Assembly: GCA_004151065.3 (NCBI GenBank)
Contig: NWUY0300001339.1
Coordinates: 1 to 31,253 of the forward strand
Length of the DNA stretch: 31,253 nt
Origin: Larix sibirica
Taxonomy: Eukaryota > Streptophyta > Pinopsida > Pinales > Pinaceae
Direction of reading: 5' to 3'
Part shown: positions 1 through 9,749 of the stretch, piece after piece
Numbering within the stretch: position 1 is the first letter of the stretch
How the letters are laid out: every line of letters begins with the position of its first letter
The notes under the pieces: generated by a model
Databases searched by the model: none
Seen by the model: only the letters and a program-made list of their open reading frames with translations
Told to the model about the DNA's origin: nothing
Program-made: the position numbers and the translations under genes

Positions 1-1200
1 TATTCCATACATCATTCATCAAATGCATAAATGTAGTTGGTGCATTACATAAACCAAAAGGCATTACTAACCATTCATATAGACCTTGCCTCATCTCAAA
101 GGTAGTATTCGAGGTGTCTTCTTATTTAACTCGTGCCTAGTGGTATCTGAATTTGAGATCCAACTTGGTGAAGTACTTGGCATGCTACAATTGATATAGA
201 AAATCCTCAATGATGAGGAAAAGGTATCAATTATTGAGGGTGATATTATTCAAAACTCAGCAGTTGATAGACTTTCTCCAAGTCCCATCCTTCTTGGATA
301 CTATGACTATAGGTTACCCACAAGGTAAGGTGCATGGTTGAATTAACCCCTGCTCCAATAGACATGACAATTGTTTCTCCACTCCATCTACTGCAGTATG
401 GACTATCTATACATTCCAATGTTTGGCAACGGGGAGTTAGGGAACAACTGTATCTCATGCTCCACTTCCCTCTTTGGTGGTAACCCTTTAGGGTCCCAAA
501 TAACCTCTATGTATGCCTACAAAATCTCCTCCAACTAATGTTTTTGCTCTCTAGTACATCCCTCCAAAGATGCCTTTACTTTTACCGATTCATCTTGTGA
601 AGGTTGATTCTCTCTAAAAAGAGTAATACAACTTCATACTAAAACTAATAATTTTTTTAGTTTGGATATCATTTACTAGCAAGATCTTAGATTTACCTTT
701 GTGTGCATTGATGATGAACGACTTCCCATCCTTTATAAGGCGGTATTGGTTTCCTCTTCTCATGAATATTGCTTCCCCTATGTACACGGAGGGGCTTATA
801 AACACTACACCACATACATCAAGTGGTACTACATCTACTCCACTTCATCAATGTAGTTTCCACTTATAGGAAATTTGAGCTTACACTGCTTAGTGATCAT
901 GAGCTCTTCATCATTTTTTACGCATCCCAATGGTCATGGGTAAGGATAGTCATGAAATTCCAATCCAAGCTTGTTGATTAGATTTTTATGTTGTGAGATT
1001 GACATCTGAAACATAATCAAATAGAGCAGCCACCTTTGTCTTCTTGGCTTGGATCTTCATATGGAAGAATTTATTCATCTCTCTCTCTCTTCCCTGGGAT
1101 TGAGGCTACTTAGATTCACCTCCATTTGCATTGTAGTATATACAGTCTTTTCATCTACATCTGAGTTACTTGTTATATGGTTACCTAAATTGTAACATAC
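1..1200 (-). mobile_element. Ty3/gypsy retrotransposon pol fragment (copy 1), truncated at both ends
   Basis: Read on the minus strand, this is the protease-to-RT part of a plant Ty3/gypsy polyprotein, broken by stops and frameshifts. The RT motif [10 protein letters not shown] is visible at about 15-65. The spacer between protease and RT lies at about 614-840, with YRLIKDGKSFIINAHKGKSK the clearest block. Near 985-1015 the protease active-site region reads FDYVSDVN, so the usual D-S-G triad is gone. The stretch aligns with 12090-13290 of the second copy at nearly the same spacing, which fixes family and orientation. Similarity fades near 1200, and the window edge cuts the RT. A (CT)n run sits inside it at 1078-1091. 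No LTR for this copy is visible. It is non-functional. Confidence 0.9.
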
Positions 1201-3118
1201 TCTCTCTACTATTTCACGCCTAGCTTGCAACTATTGTATTTTAACTCAAGACAATATTGAAGACATTTGTCCATCCATGTCCAATAATAAGTTTGTGAAA
1301 ACCCAACATGTCAATGACACCCAAATGAGCCAATGCACACCAAATAGGTCAAGTTTTTTATTTATAGAAGGTGCAAGAAGAAGTCCACCATTGTTGCCAT
1401 ACTATATGTGGAACAAGTCTCGAAAGTTTGAAAATCAATACCTTGTCTTTTCTTAACATATGTTGTTTCAAACTAGATTTGATTTTCACTTTACAAATTC
1501 CATATGTCAGTAACGACCTTCAAGAAATGCGTCCACAACTTCATTTTATAAAAATATATGCTATCGATAGTGGTTTAGAACAAATCCCATATGCCATGCA
1601 TAACATATGGTTCTTAAAGATGCATGAAGGATTGACTGAAATCACACCCTGTCTCTTTGTATTTATACTAGCTATCCCTCAAACAAGTAAATTATATAGG
1701 TCAACCCTATACATCATTAAACATAGGTTGACCCCTTCATTTTTAATTTTCGCACACTAGGTAGCCCAAATACAATGAGAAAAAGGTATAGTAAAATGCC
1801 CTTACATAAACCTAATTTATCATGAATAAGGTTGTTGCAATAATATTTCTTAGGTTATAAGCAAGGGCCTTCAAAATTAATCCAACAGTTGTTATTTACA
1901 AAAAAATGGCCACCAAGTACACTCGAATATCTCTCAAACACATATGGAACAAACTTCACACAAATGCGTCGTTCCACTTTGTGTATGCTATAGGAATGCA
2001 CCTAAAATAGATTTCCTCAACTATTAAATGTTTTGAACTATCAAAGGGTATGGTGCGGTGAATGAAAACCAAATCTCCAAATCACACCAATCATAAAATT
2101 GTAATCTATAGATCTGGTTTTACTAAGAAATATGACTTTGTTGTTGCTGCAGTTTTGAACTCATCTATAAAGGTTGATTCTCGCATTAGATATGTGCATT
2201 CTGCCAAAGAAGGATTTTGAAAATCCTTTGAATTTGATTTTCCCACCATGACAAGCTAATTCTCACAACTTGATATGTTTGGATCTCATATTGGATAGAC
2301 TAGATGATTGTTCATCATTTGGAAGGACCAAATAGCACACCTTGTTCTTCTTTCAAACATGTTAAAGAGGACCTCAAAGCCAAGCTAAAAAGGATTTGGA
2401 TACCATTATGAAGGTTAAATGTCTATAGTAATTCATTATCCATTGAAATAAATCAAAACCCATGCAACCAAGTCCAAACCTTATTTTGAAAGATTAAACT
2501 CAACAAGCTTGGTTGCAAAGCAATCAGAAAACATAAAATTGTTAGATATAATATCACAGTGGATGACATATGGTTGAGCCTTCTAATGCAAGTATTTCAA
2601 AATTGATTGCACCCACATGATTCTTCACCAAAACAATGCCATTGTGCATTTTCAAAGCGAGTACTTTCTTCTTAATTTTCTAGTTGGTATACGGGTTTCC
2701 TCCTTGGTGGTTATGAAAACTTGTTTAGACTCAAACTATGCCCGATCAAAGCCAAGAACAACAATATTTCTATGTACTAAAACTCTAGTTTTTGTGCATC
2801 TAATTTGCATCAATAGATAATGCAAATGGTAAGAAATCCTACAAAAGTAATAAATATCTCCTTGTCATTTATGACTTCATAATATTCCAGAAACCGACCC
2901 AATATCTATACACAAATTATGAAGCAAAAATCTAGATTGCAAGTCCTGTTTTTGCATAACATGTTGACATCACTTAAATAGAATAATAAAAGTTTATTTA
3001 CTTTTACACAACATGTTGATTCAAGCATGTCCTTAGATCCTCTAATAATATCACTCAAAGCTTCTGGTTGCATAAAGTCTACACAAACCAATTTATACGT
3101 AGGTTCATTTTTATTGGT
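1201..3118. other. Unassigned AT-rich DNA, no recognisable gene
   Basis: About 1.9 kb with no family I recognise. A 129-codon open frame lies at 1371-1760 (+). Its translation is rich in Leu, Ile, Phe and Cys with no motif I know, and it looks like a chance frame in AT-rich DNA. A 67-codon frame at 2617-2820 (+) is equally uninformative. The lower boundary is where gypsy homology fades. The upper boundary is the last plausible stop of the membrane-protein pseudogene. The 3' flank of that pseudogene (about 2906-3118, minus) stays open but matches nothing I know. Confidence 0.5.
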
Positions 3119-3936
3119 TCAAGAGGTGAAATAGAAGTTGCAACTCATCATGGCATCAATAACAACGATTCTGGAATACACATAATCGTAATTCAAATCC
3201 TTCACTCTATGTTTATAGAGGCTCTCTGCAAAAGTAGTCTCAATAGTTATTCCTAATTATATCACAAGGCCCACTTGGTTTCTCCCTTTGATTAAATACA
3301 TGGATGTAAACAATGTTTCCAAGCCCTAGCAATCCTCCAAGATGGAGATCACATTGGCCAAATTGCAGGTAATCAAAGTGTGTGCAAACAACATAGAGAA
3401 AACACTCATAATCCAAGCACAACATATATAGTACATCATCAACAAATCCCCATGGAAGCCACCACATTCACCGAAATCACAAGCAGCAGTAGAAAAATAG
3501 TAATGCATCCAATAATGGAAATACAAACCCAGATAGAAGTCAATATGATATGTTTCCAAATCTTGTGAATCATGGTGAGAAAAATTGCAACTATAAGTTT
3601 CTTGCTTGCATATGATCCAATCACGAAGTGTACTGTTGCAAATTTGGCAAATAGCCAAAGGGTAATCAAGAAAGGGAAGCACATTGTCAATGAAAGAACA
3701 ATCTCAAATAATTTTCGGCACATAAGCTTAGTAAAATGGATCTTAGACAACCTAGACACCTCTGCTACTAATTTAAAGCTAAAATATAATTTTGCAATCA
3801 CAGATTGCTCTACAAAGGTATTGGAGGGAAGGATTTTAGATGCAGGGCATATGCGTAGCATTGCAATTATTAGGAAACACAAAGAATTGAGACAAAGTCT
3901 TATGATGGTTTCTCTCAAGATCTCCAATGCAGTCAA
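3119..3936 (-). pseudogene. Decayed plant polytopic membrane-protein gene
   Basis: The minus-strand frame from ATG at 3936 stays open for 165 codons. It begins MTALEILRETI and runs through several hydrophobic segments. The reading then shifts frame twice (about 3445 and about 3400) and continues with the segment FAHTLITCNLANVISILED, then LIKGRNQVGLVI, YKHRVK and IDAMMSCNFYF. From memory, this order matches a plant-specific family of uncharacterised multi-pass membrane proteins; some members carry database names such as polyadenylate-binding protein 1-B-binding protein, and their role is unclear. The shared landmarks are an N-terminal LRE, four to six membrane spans, an ISVLE-type motif and LxKGxT/N-V-G. 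In-frame stops lie at 3326-3328, further along after LVI, and at 3119-3121; the last may be the natural end. A short internal deletion removes residues after HRVK. Overlapping plus-strand frames are shadows. Confidence 0.68.
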
Positions 3937-4737
3937 AAAGTTGAAGCGTGCTCCATGTTTGAGCTCTTAGAGATCCTACAGAACAATAGATCATGGTCCT
4001 CTATTCCATTATCTCAAATGCTATTTTGTATCCCTGATTCTTATTCAAGTAAACACTGTTGTAAAGCATAAAACTCAATGATCACATCATAGCGAGCCTT
4101 TGCTAGACCAATTTCTTCAAGTCATTTCTACAATAAACACTGGTGGGTTTTCATTTTTATTAGTCCCTACCACAACAGGGAGTATGCTTTTCAATTGCAA
4201 TTCAAATTATCTTGACTGTGTGTTACTTTGATTCATTGCCATCAATTTGTACATAGCTTTTTAATGTTTGCAACAAAATCTATATTAATTAGAATTTTAT
4301 GATAATTGAAAATAAATTTAAGAATTTTAAATTTTCAATCAATAAATTTTTTGGTTGGTCAAGAAAGAAATAGATGGGACATAAATCCTTCCAAGAGCAA
4401 CAACAATTATAAAAAATAAAAATAAAATAAAGTCTAAAAATGCCACGTGGATTATCGCTTTAATGCACTCCGACCTATTACCTGTAAAATACCTATTACA
4501 CTTTAATGCAAGTACCTGTAAGATAGGATATCAATAGAGCTTCTGATAAATCCGGAAACTGTGTACAACCTAATAGTCAATTTAACTAATCGATCAAAAA
4601 ACACCAGAAAATTAAAAATAAAAATGCCACGACTACAATGAGAAAAGGGTGAAGTTAAGAAGACAAAGGAAAGGAAACAAAATTCCATGGAGCTTCCAGA
4701 GACATAGTGGCAAATTGCATTACACCAGTAGGCTCTG
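3937..4737 (-). other. Possible leader between promoter candidate and membrane-protein pseudogene
   Basis: This interval separates the TATA candidate from the pseudogene ATG. If the promoter belongs to that gene, this is its 5' UTR, possibly with an intron. On the minus strand a pyrimidine-rich stretch ending in TTGTAG lies near 4633-4660 and has the look of a 3' splice acceptor. The interval is AT-rich and otherwise featureless. An overlapping 112-codon minus frame (4503-4841) starts upstream of the TATA box and is probably fortuitous. The link between promoter and pseudogene is inference. Confidence 0.3.
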
Positions 4738-4747
4738 CTATTTATAG
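4738..4747 (-). promoter_or_regulatory. TATA box candidate
   Basis: The minus strand reads CTATAAATAG, which contains the plant consensus TATAAATA. About 100 bp of pyrimidine-rich, CT/CCA-repetitive sequence lies upstream (about 4750-4850), as is common in plant core promoters. Transcription would start near 4705-4710 and run toward the membrane-protein pseudogene. In AT-rich DNA such a match can arise by chance; the context is what raises it above noise. Confidence 0.45.
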
Positions 4748-4849
4748 ATGGAAATGAGGATGGAGTAGAGAGGTTGGGGTGGAGGGAGCGAAGGGATTTA
4801 ATGGTGGTGGTGACGGAGGCGTTGGCATCTTGATCGAACAAAGGGACCT

Positions 4850-6626
4850 ACTGCCTACCTTAATGGCCAACAAAAGCCACTTGATTCTCCACCCCTTGCA
4901 AACCAAACCAAGTCAATAAAATTGTTAGGTGGACTAAAAATTATCTTGACTTGTTGTGACGTGATGTGTGGAGTTTTCGCTCCATAGACTTAGCCCCAAT
5001 GTTAGGGTTTACACACATTACAATTTCCAAAATTGTTGTATAATGTGCAATGCTATATTAAAAGCTTTATTGGAAGTGTGAGGTTTGAATCCCTCCCTTG
5101 CCCAATGCAATGCTTAGAGTCATGTGAACTTTCATGGGTTAGGATGGGATGAAGCGAGGATTAAAAATGAATTTACACTCAACCATAACCATAATGAAGA
5201 AGTTGGGAAACATGAATCATTAAAGGGGATACCTAACTAGGACCATGGTAATGGCTTCCCTTTTTTATTGTTATTACTGTGATAATTAAGGAACTAATAT
5301 GGGTGAATTTGTTAATGCTTCACAGAAGCAAAGCACTTCATGGATGGGTCATCATCTTCCCTATCAACTCTCATCATTGTAATTACAAAGATAATAGCCA
5401 TGTGTTGTTCATGCATGCCTGAGATGACCTCATTTTCATTTTATGGGGATTTATCTCACATTGAAAGTGATAATGATTTAAAGCAGCACATGCTCGAGGA
5501 TCCTTGCAATCAACAACCAGCTATCACACGCTGCTAACATGTACACGTGGACACGAAGATTAAATGCATTCAGCTAGGATTTATTATTTTCTTTCATTTT
5601 GATGTCATTACATTCCTAATATTTTACTGTGTAGATGGATAGCCCCCAGGTTGACCTAAGTCTAGCTCAGAGTCTTAGTTTAGGGTTTTTGTTGAAACTA
5701 ATTATAGAAACCTCCATAACCAATTCAAATTGCTTCACAAGTATTTATATGTAGGTAGGAGCAATAGAGCAGTGGTTCTGGTTCCAAATTTGATTATGAT
5801 AGGTATGCTAATTACTAATCATTAATTTTCACATGTTGCCATCATTTTCCATCCGGTAGTTTCTCTTACAGGCCTACTTGACCTCTGTTGATAGCAGGGT
5901 TTTACTTTGGAAGTGAAAGAATGATAAGGTATTGATGGTCATGTGTCGTAAAAGATTCCTCCACTCTTGTGTGATGGTTACGCTTATAATTGATTGGTGG
6001 TGCATTTTTATTTATATCGTTAAAAAATAAAATAAATATAAACCAAGTTGAGGTCCTAGGTAGTTACGGATTGGGGATGCTATTGTTAATACATATGGAT
6101 GCCTTATTGTGTGCTAGTTGTGCATTTGCGATTCTAGGCATAATGCAATTTTTTTTTCTTTGAATCAAATTGAATTGGGACTTGAAATGTGTGTACCTTG
6201 ATTTGGCTATCAACCACAATAGTAGCATCAAATATCTTTCAATCCCTTCAAGTTCTGCCTATTTCAAACTTAACGATGCCCGTTAAAGTGAATATATCAA
6301 GTTCAAACAAGCTAGACATGTTTTATTATGGATGCTCTTGGACTTGTTGCCATATAATGGGCAAGTATACGAGTTCTTCATCCTCAGACAATGGACAAAA
6401 ATATGTTAGGCTATATAATGACCTTGTATTTAACAAAATATATAGAATCTAAATTTCAATTATTCAAATGTAAAATATTTCTTATATCTCAAAATAACAA
6501 GAAATTTCCATAGTAATGAAGAGGTGTTTGTCATTTCCAAAAGCAAGATACCAAGCAATTGATTGAGACAAAGCAATTTTCTATCTGGCCATAGGTAGTA
6601 TGTTGTAGATGCCACCCCCTAGCTAG
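4850..6626. other. Unassigned DNA with two unrecognised short open frames
   Basis: No gene is recognised. A 65-codon frame at 5340-5537 (+) begins MDGSSSSLSTLIIVITKII and has a hydrophobic stretch followed by an acidic tail; I know no homologue. An 87-codon frame at 6189-6452 (+) is Ser/Asn-rich and also unrecognised. A GGTTTGAATCC element at 5082-5092 resembles the RNA polymerase III B box (one change from GGTTCGANTCC), but no convincing A box precedes it. AT-rich filler otherwise. Confidence 0.45.
5082..5092 (+). promoter_or_regulatory. B-box-like element, possible SINE relic
   Basis: GGTTTGAATCC differs from the pol III B-box consensus at one position, a C-to-T change typical of methylcytosine decay. 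It could be the remains of a tRNA-derived SINE. No A box or A-rich tail is clear, so this may be chance. Confidence 0.2.
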
Positions 6627-6638
6627 GTTATGATACCA
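6627..6638 (-). other. Primer-binding-site-like sequence of an LTR element
   Basis: On the minus strand, TGGTATCATAAC directly follows TTTGTCCTAG. It shares its first eight bases with the widespread plant initiator-Met tRNA primer site TGGTATCAGAGC. It lies just inside the LTR-like stretch that begins at 7377, exactly where a PBS is expected. A related junction occurs at 16733-16754 on the plus strand. Confidence 0.5.
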
Positions 6639-7377
6639 CTAGGACAAAGAAAGAGATGTGTAGAATTATCAAGATAGTTTCTCCAACTAAAAAAAAAGGG
6701 AAGGATTTACCAATTATACCACTACTAAGATCTTAAATTGGATCAGGTATTTGGCACCCACAATACCTGCCCACACAACACGAGGATAAACATTTCCTTC
6801 TATGCTCAGCAATCCCTTAGGAGCCCCTCCCTCCAATGTTGTTCAGTGTGGAATGGAAAGTTCTAGGTTGTTGTCCATTAACGTCCACCATAATCTTTTT
6901 TGGTTCCCGACTCCCAAGATTCTAATGGCTTCTATTCATGGTTGTTACATCCCTATGTTGGCCTATTTTCCAAGGTTAAACTCTCTTTTTTTCTCCTTTA
7001 CACCTATTTAAAAAACAACTCTCTCCCCTAATTCCAACTTCCCTTATTTGCATGCATGAAAGACGATAAAGCGAGTTCTAATCCAACTCTTCTTGGTTCC
7101 ATTAATGTAGGGGAGACCATTTTCTTGGGATGTAGGAGGTGGTTAGAAATGTATATATTCCCTTAGACCCTCTTGGGGTATCTAGCACCTTTAGGCACTC
7201 ATGCACATTCAATATTCATTATTTTATTAACTACAAAATAACAATACATGTGAGTATTCACATCACCATGGCATATATATCTCATGGTGTTTAAGCAAAA
7301 TACAGTAATAAAGAAACCTATTCATAACACTGCATAATTCAAATTTAAAATAAAAGGGTCAAAGCTAGGATATTACA
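6639..7377 (-). repeat. Probable 5' LTR, family B copy 1
   Basis: Read on the minus strand, the stretch begins TGTAATATCC at 7377, a very common plant LTR start, and ends about 740 bp later at a PBS-like sequence. The interior has an AT-rich block near 7000-7015 that could hold the TATA signal. No coding relic of the element follows below 6627, so only LTR plus leader seems to survive. The exact inner edge is uncertain because no CA lies immediately before the PBS. A short 69-codon frame at 6802-7011 inside it is not meaningful. Confidence 0.5.
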
Positions 7378-7933
7378 TGTATCCATAGCTAACATGTTCT
7401 TCTTCTTAGCATCCTTGTTGTAGTTCTTCTTCTTAGCATCCATGTTCTTCTTCGCATTTAATCTTAATATCGTTTGAAAGAAGAAGCAAAGGAGAAGGGG
7501 GGGAATACTAGTTCAACAACTCAAGATATTCTGAAAGAATTCATATCCTACGCTTCCATGCTTGATACAAATATAGAAGAATGGGGAATAAAAGCAAGTG
7601 AATAGAAAAATAAAAGGGAGGTAACAATAGTAGTCTCCAAATATAACACTCCTTTTTAAAAGTGAAAATAGCATTTGTATGAAGAAAATACACTCCAAAA
7701 TATCACCCTCCTTCTATATTAACCACCCATAAGAGAAACTACACTTTTATATGGTTAATTTCTTCTTTTAATGTGCTTTTTCATGCCTAAAATAGACCCT
7801 ACAAATTTCATAAGGAAAAAATCCCCTGAAATTAAGCCTTAAACTATGGAATAAGTGAGGATTAAAAATAGTATCACGAGAGAGGCTAATTTTAGGAAGG
7901 AAATCTTTAGAAATAGTAATGTAATTTGTTTCT
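7378..7933. other. Unassigned DNA, no gene seen
   Basis: AT-rich spacer between the family B LTR and LINE A. An imperfect repeat of a TTCTTCTTAGCATCC-like unit occurs at about 7390-7455. No open frame of interest; a 61-codon minus frame at 7513-7698 is Phe/Tyr-rich and likely fortuitous. Confidence 0.5.
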
Positions 7934-9552
7934 AAAGGTGTTTGACTCGGTCCTGATGGAGGCCCTATTCCAAAGACTTGGAGATATTAGCATCTTGGAT
8001 ATTCTTATCACTACCATCAAGTGCCTTTAAGAGTTTGTTTTTGGCCAACTTTGCACAACTCATGGTGCTTCAAACTTCACTTGGAGTACCAGTAGGGTGA
8101 AGCAGGGTCACTCTTTATATCCCCTACTTTATTTGAGATATAATTGGTGAGTTGGAGTCTTTTCTCCAGGCATACATTCAACCAAGGAATGGGTGTCGTC
8201 TTCACTGGGTTTTGATCTCCATCCTCCTATTTGCGACAATGTTGTCCTCTTGTCCTCCACTCCAGAGGGATTATAGAGACAAATTGATGCCTCTATTTTG
8301 TGGTCTTCGTCAATCAAACATCAACCTAGGAAAAACCAAGGTTTGATCTTCAATGGGACAAATAATGTTTTATCAAACTACCTTTTTTACTTCCAGGGGA
8401 TGGAGATTGAGATCATCTCTACTTACACTTACCTGATCTTTAGTCTTTAGGGCTTATATTTGGATCGAAGAAATCCCTCTAGCCTTGTACCAACAAATGG
8501 TATGGCTTTGTTGCTCTTCTTGAGCATCAACACCATGTTCAGGATATTCAGTCCAAGACGGACTTCGTGGAAAACCTCATCAAACCCACAATTCTCTATG
8601 GCGTAGAAGTCTAGGGACCTAGTTTGAAAGTTGGATTGGGCCATGGAAAAGAGAGTTCATGTTCTTATGCTTCACTACGTTATTTGATGCAAGTTGATTG
8701 TTCCTTAGGCTATTATTGATCAGGCAAAGATTGTGTTCCCTCTCTTTAAGATTGAAACCATCTTTGGATTGGTTTCCCTCTTGCATCGAGTTGATGCTTT
8801 TGTAGACTCTTCAACTGGAAAACACCACTCACATATATTGCATACCACTCTTTGGAGGACATAAGCACTTATAGTACCTCAGGTCAAGCTCATTTATGGT
8901 TCCTGGAGGTCTCTTGTCTACTTCAAATGTCGGTATCTTAATTCATTGTCTCCCCTTGTTCACATACTATCTTAATGCTCCTGGTAAACTCTCAGAAAAT
9001 AAATAGGATCTGAATAATATCATTAGAGAGGAAATCATTGGATAGTTCATTCATGTTGCATGGGTTGAACCTTGGGTGGACTATGACTCAAGATGTCCTT
9101 TTAGAAAGAACTCTTTCTAAAGTTGAGAGACGGTCTTAGTATCTCACCCCTTGTATGCTTTAGCACTGGATGCATTCTCTTCGAACCCCACTTGGGTAGT
9201 TTTGATTTGGTTCTCATTGTCTTCGAGTCATAATTGACTAGCACATCACCTAGGGGTCAATATTTGCCAACTTTTCCATATTTATGAGATCGAGATAGAG
9301 GAGTACTTCATCTTCATGTGCCCCATCTATTACAATATTAGAGGATGGTTTTACTTCCTTTTTTGGGAGTCACAAAACTTTCTATATTGGTTATTCTTTT
9401 TCCCAGACAAGAAATTCATGGCCTTATACATGAGGGAGGCCCTTGGATTCAAATCCCATGTGATCCACACTTTTCATCACTGTCTAGATCTCGTACGACC
9501 AATTACAGATTTCTTTGCAATGCTTCCAGCAGATAGAGTCACTAAGAAGTAG
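7934..9552 (+). mobile_element. LINE A: 5'-truncated non-LTR retrotransposon, RT to C-terminal zinc region
   Basis: Starts inside the RT at motif A (KVFDSV) and continues with LMEALFQRLGD, then RVKQGHSLYPLLY, which corresponds to the RT motif normally reading KQGxPLSPxLF. At 8229-8250 a one-base loss falls inside the F-A-D-D catalytic motif. NINLGKTKV follows near 8320-8341. A later block (about 8555-8640) gives KTDFVENLIKPTILYGVEV, the segment that follows the RT in these LINEs. The end (about 9316-9460) gives MCPIYYNIRG and MALYMREALG, matching the C-terminal zinc-binding tail. Many stops and frameshifts. Truncation from the 5' side is typical of LINE insertion. The 3' end abuts the gypsy 3' LTR remnant at about 9560. 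Confidence 0.85.
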
Positions 9553-9559
9553 GTATACA

Positions 9560-9732
9560 ACAACGTTACATGAAACATTAGAGATATGAGACCATTGGAG
9601 GCCACTGGAACTCCACACCACCAAAGTAGGAACTATCCTTAAAATTGGCCCTATAAGCTAATAATTCCAATTTTCCACCCAAAAGGTACCAAAGTAGATT
9701 ACAAATTACATAATGATCCATTTTAGATCACA
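9560..9732 (-). repeat. 3' LTR remnant of gypsy copy 2
   Basis: On the minus strand it begins TGTGATCTAAAATGG at 9732, directly after the polypurine tract. It aligns with the start of the 5' LTR (15302 downward): both carry AAATGGATNATTAT, a shared ACTTTGGTA/ATTTTGGTA block, and a GGATANNTCCTA block. Only about 170 of about 908 bp survive. The rest is missing where LINE A begins. Confidence 0.7.
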
Positions 9733-9743
9733 CCTCCCCATTT
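9733..9743 (-). other. Polypurine tract of gypsy copy 2
   Basis: The minus strand reads AAATGGGGAGG immediately before the TG that opens the 3' LTR. A purine tract at this exact place primes plus-strand DNA synthesis in LTR retrotransposons. Position plus composition make the call. Confidence 0.7.
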
Positions 9744-9749
9744 ATAAAA

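Noticed and set aside
1078-1091. (CT)n run as a regulatory GAGA-type element
   Set aside because: It sits inside the gypsy coding relic and is a short simple repeat.
1371-1760. 129-codon plus-strand open frame as a gene
   Set aside because: Hydrophobic, Cys-rich translation with no motif, no promoter context and no known family; such lengths occur by chance in this window.
3572-3970. 132-codon plus-strand open frame
   Set aside because: It lies antisense to the membrane-protein pseudogene, whose minus-strand translation shows family motifs and hydrophobic spans; the plus frame matches nothing known.
4503-4841. 112-codon minus frame as a real protein
   Set aside because: It begins upstream of the TATA candidate and is low-complexity Ser/Phe-rich; more likely promoter and leader DNA.
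7390-7455. TTCTTCTTAGCATCC repeat as a functional tandem array
   Set aside because: Only two or three imperfect units; likely simple-sequence slippage.
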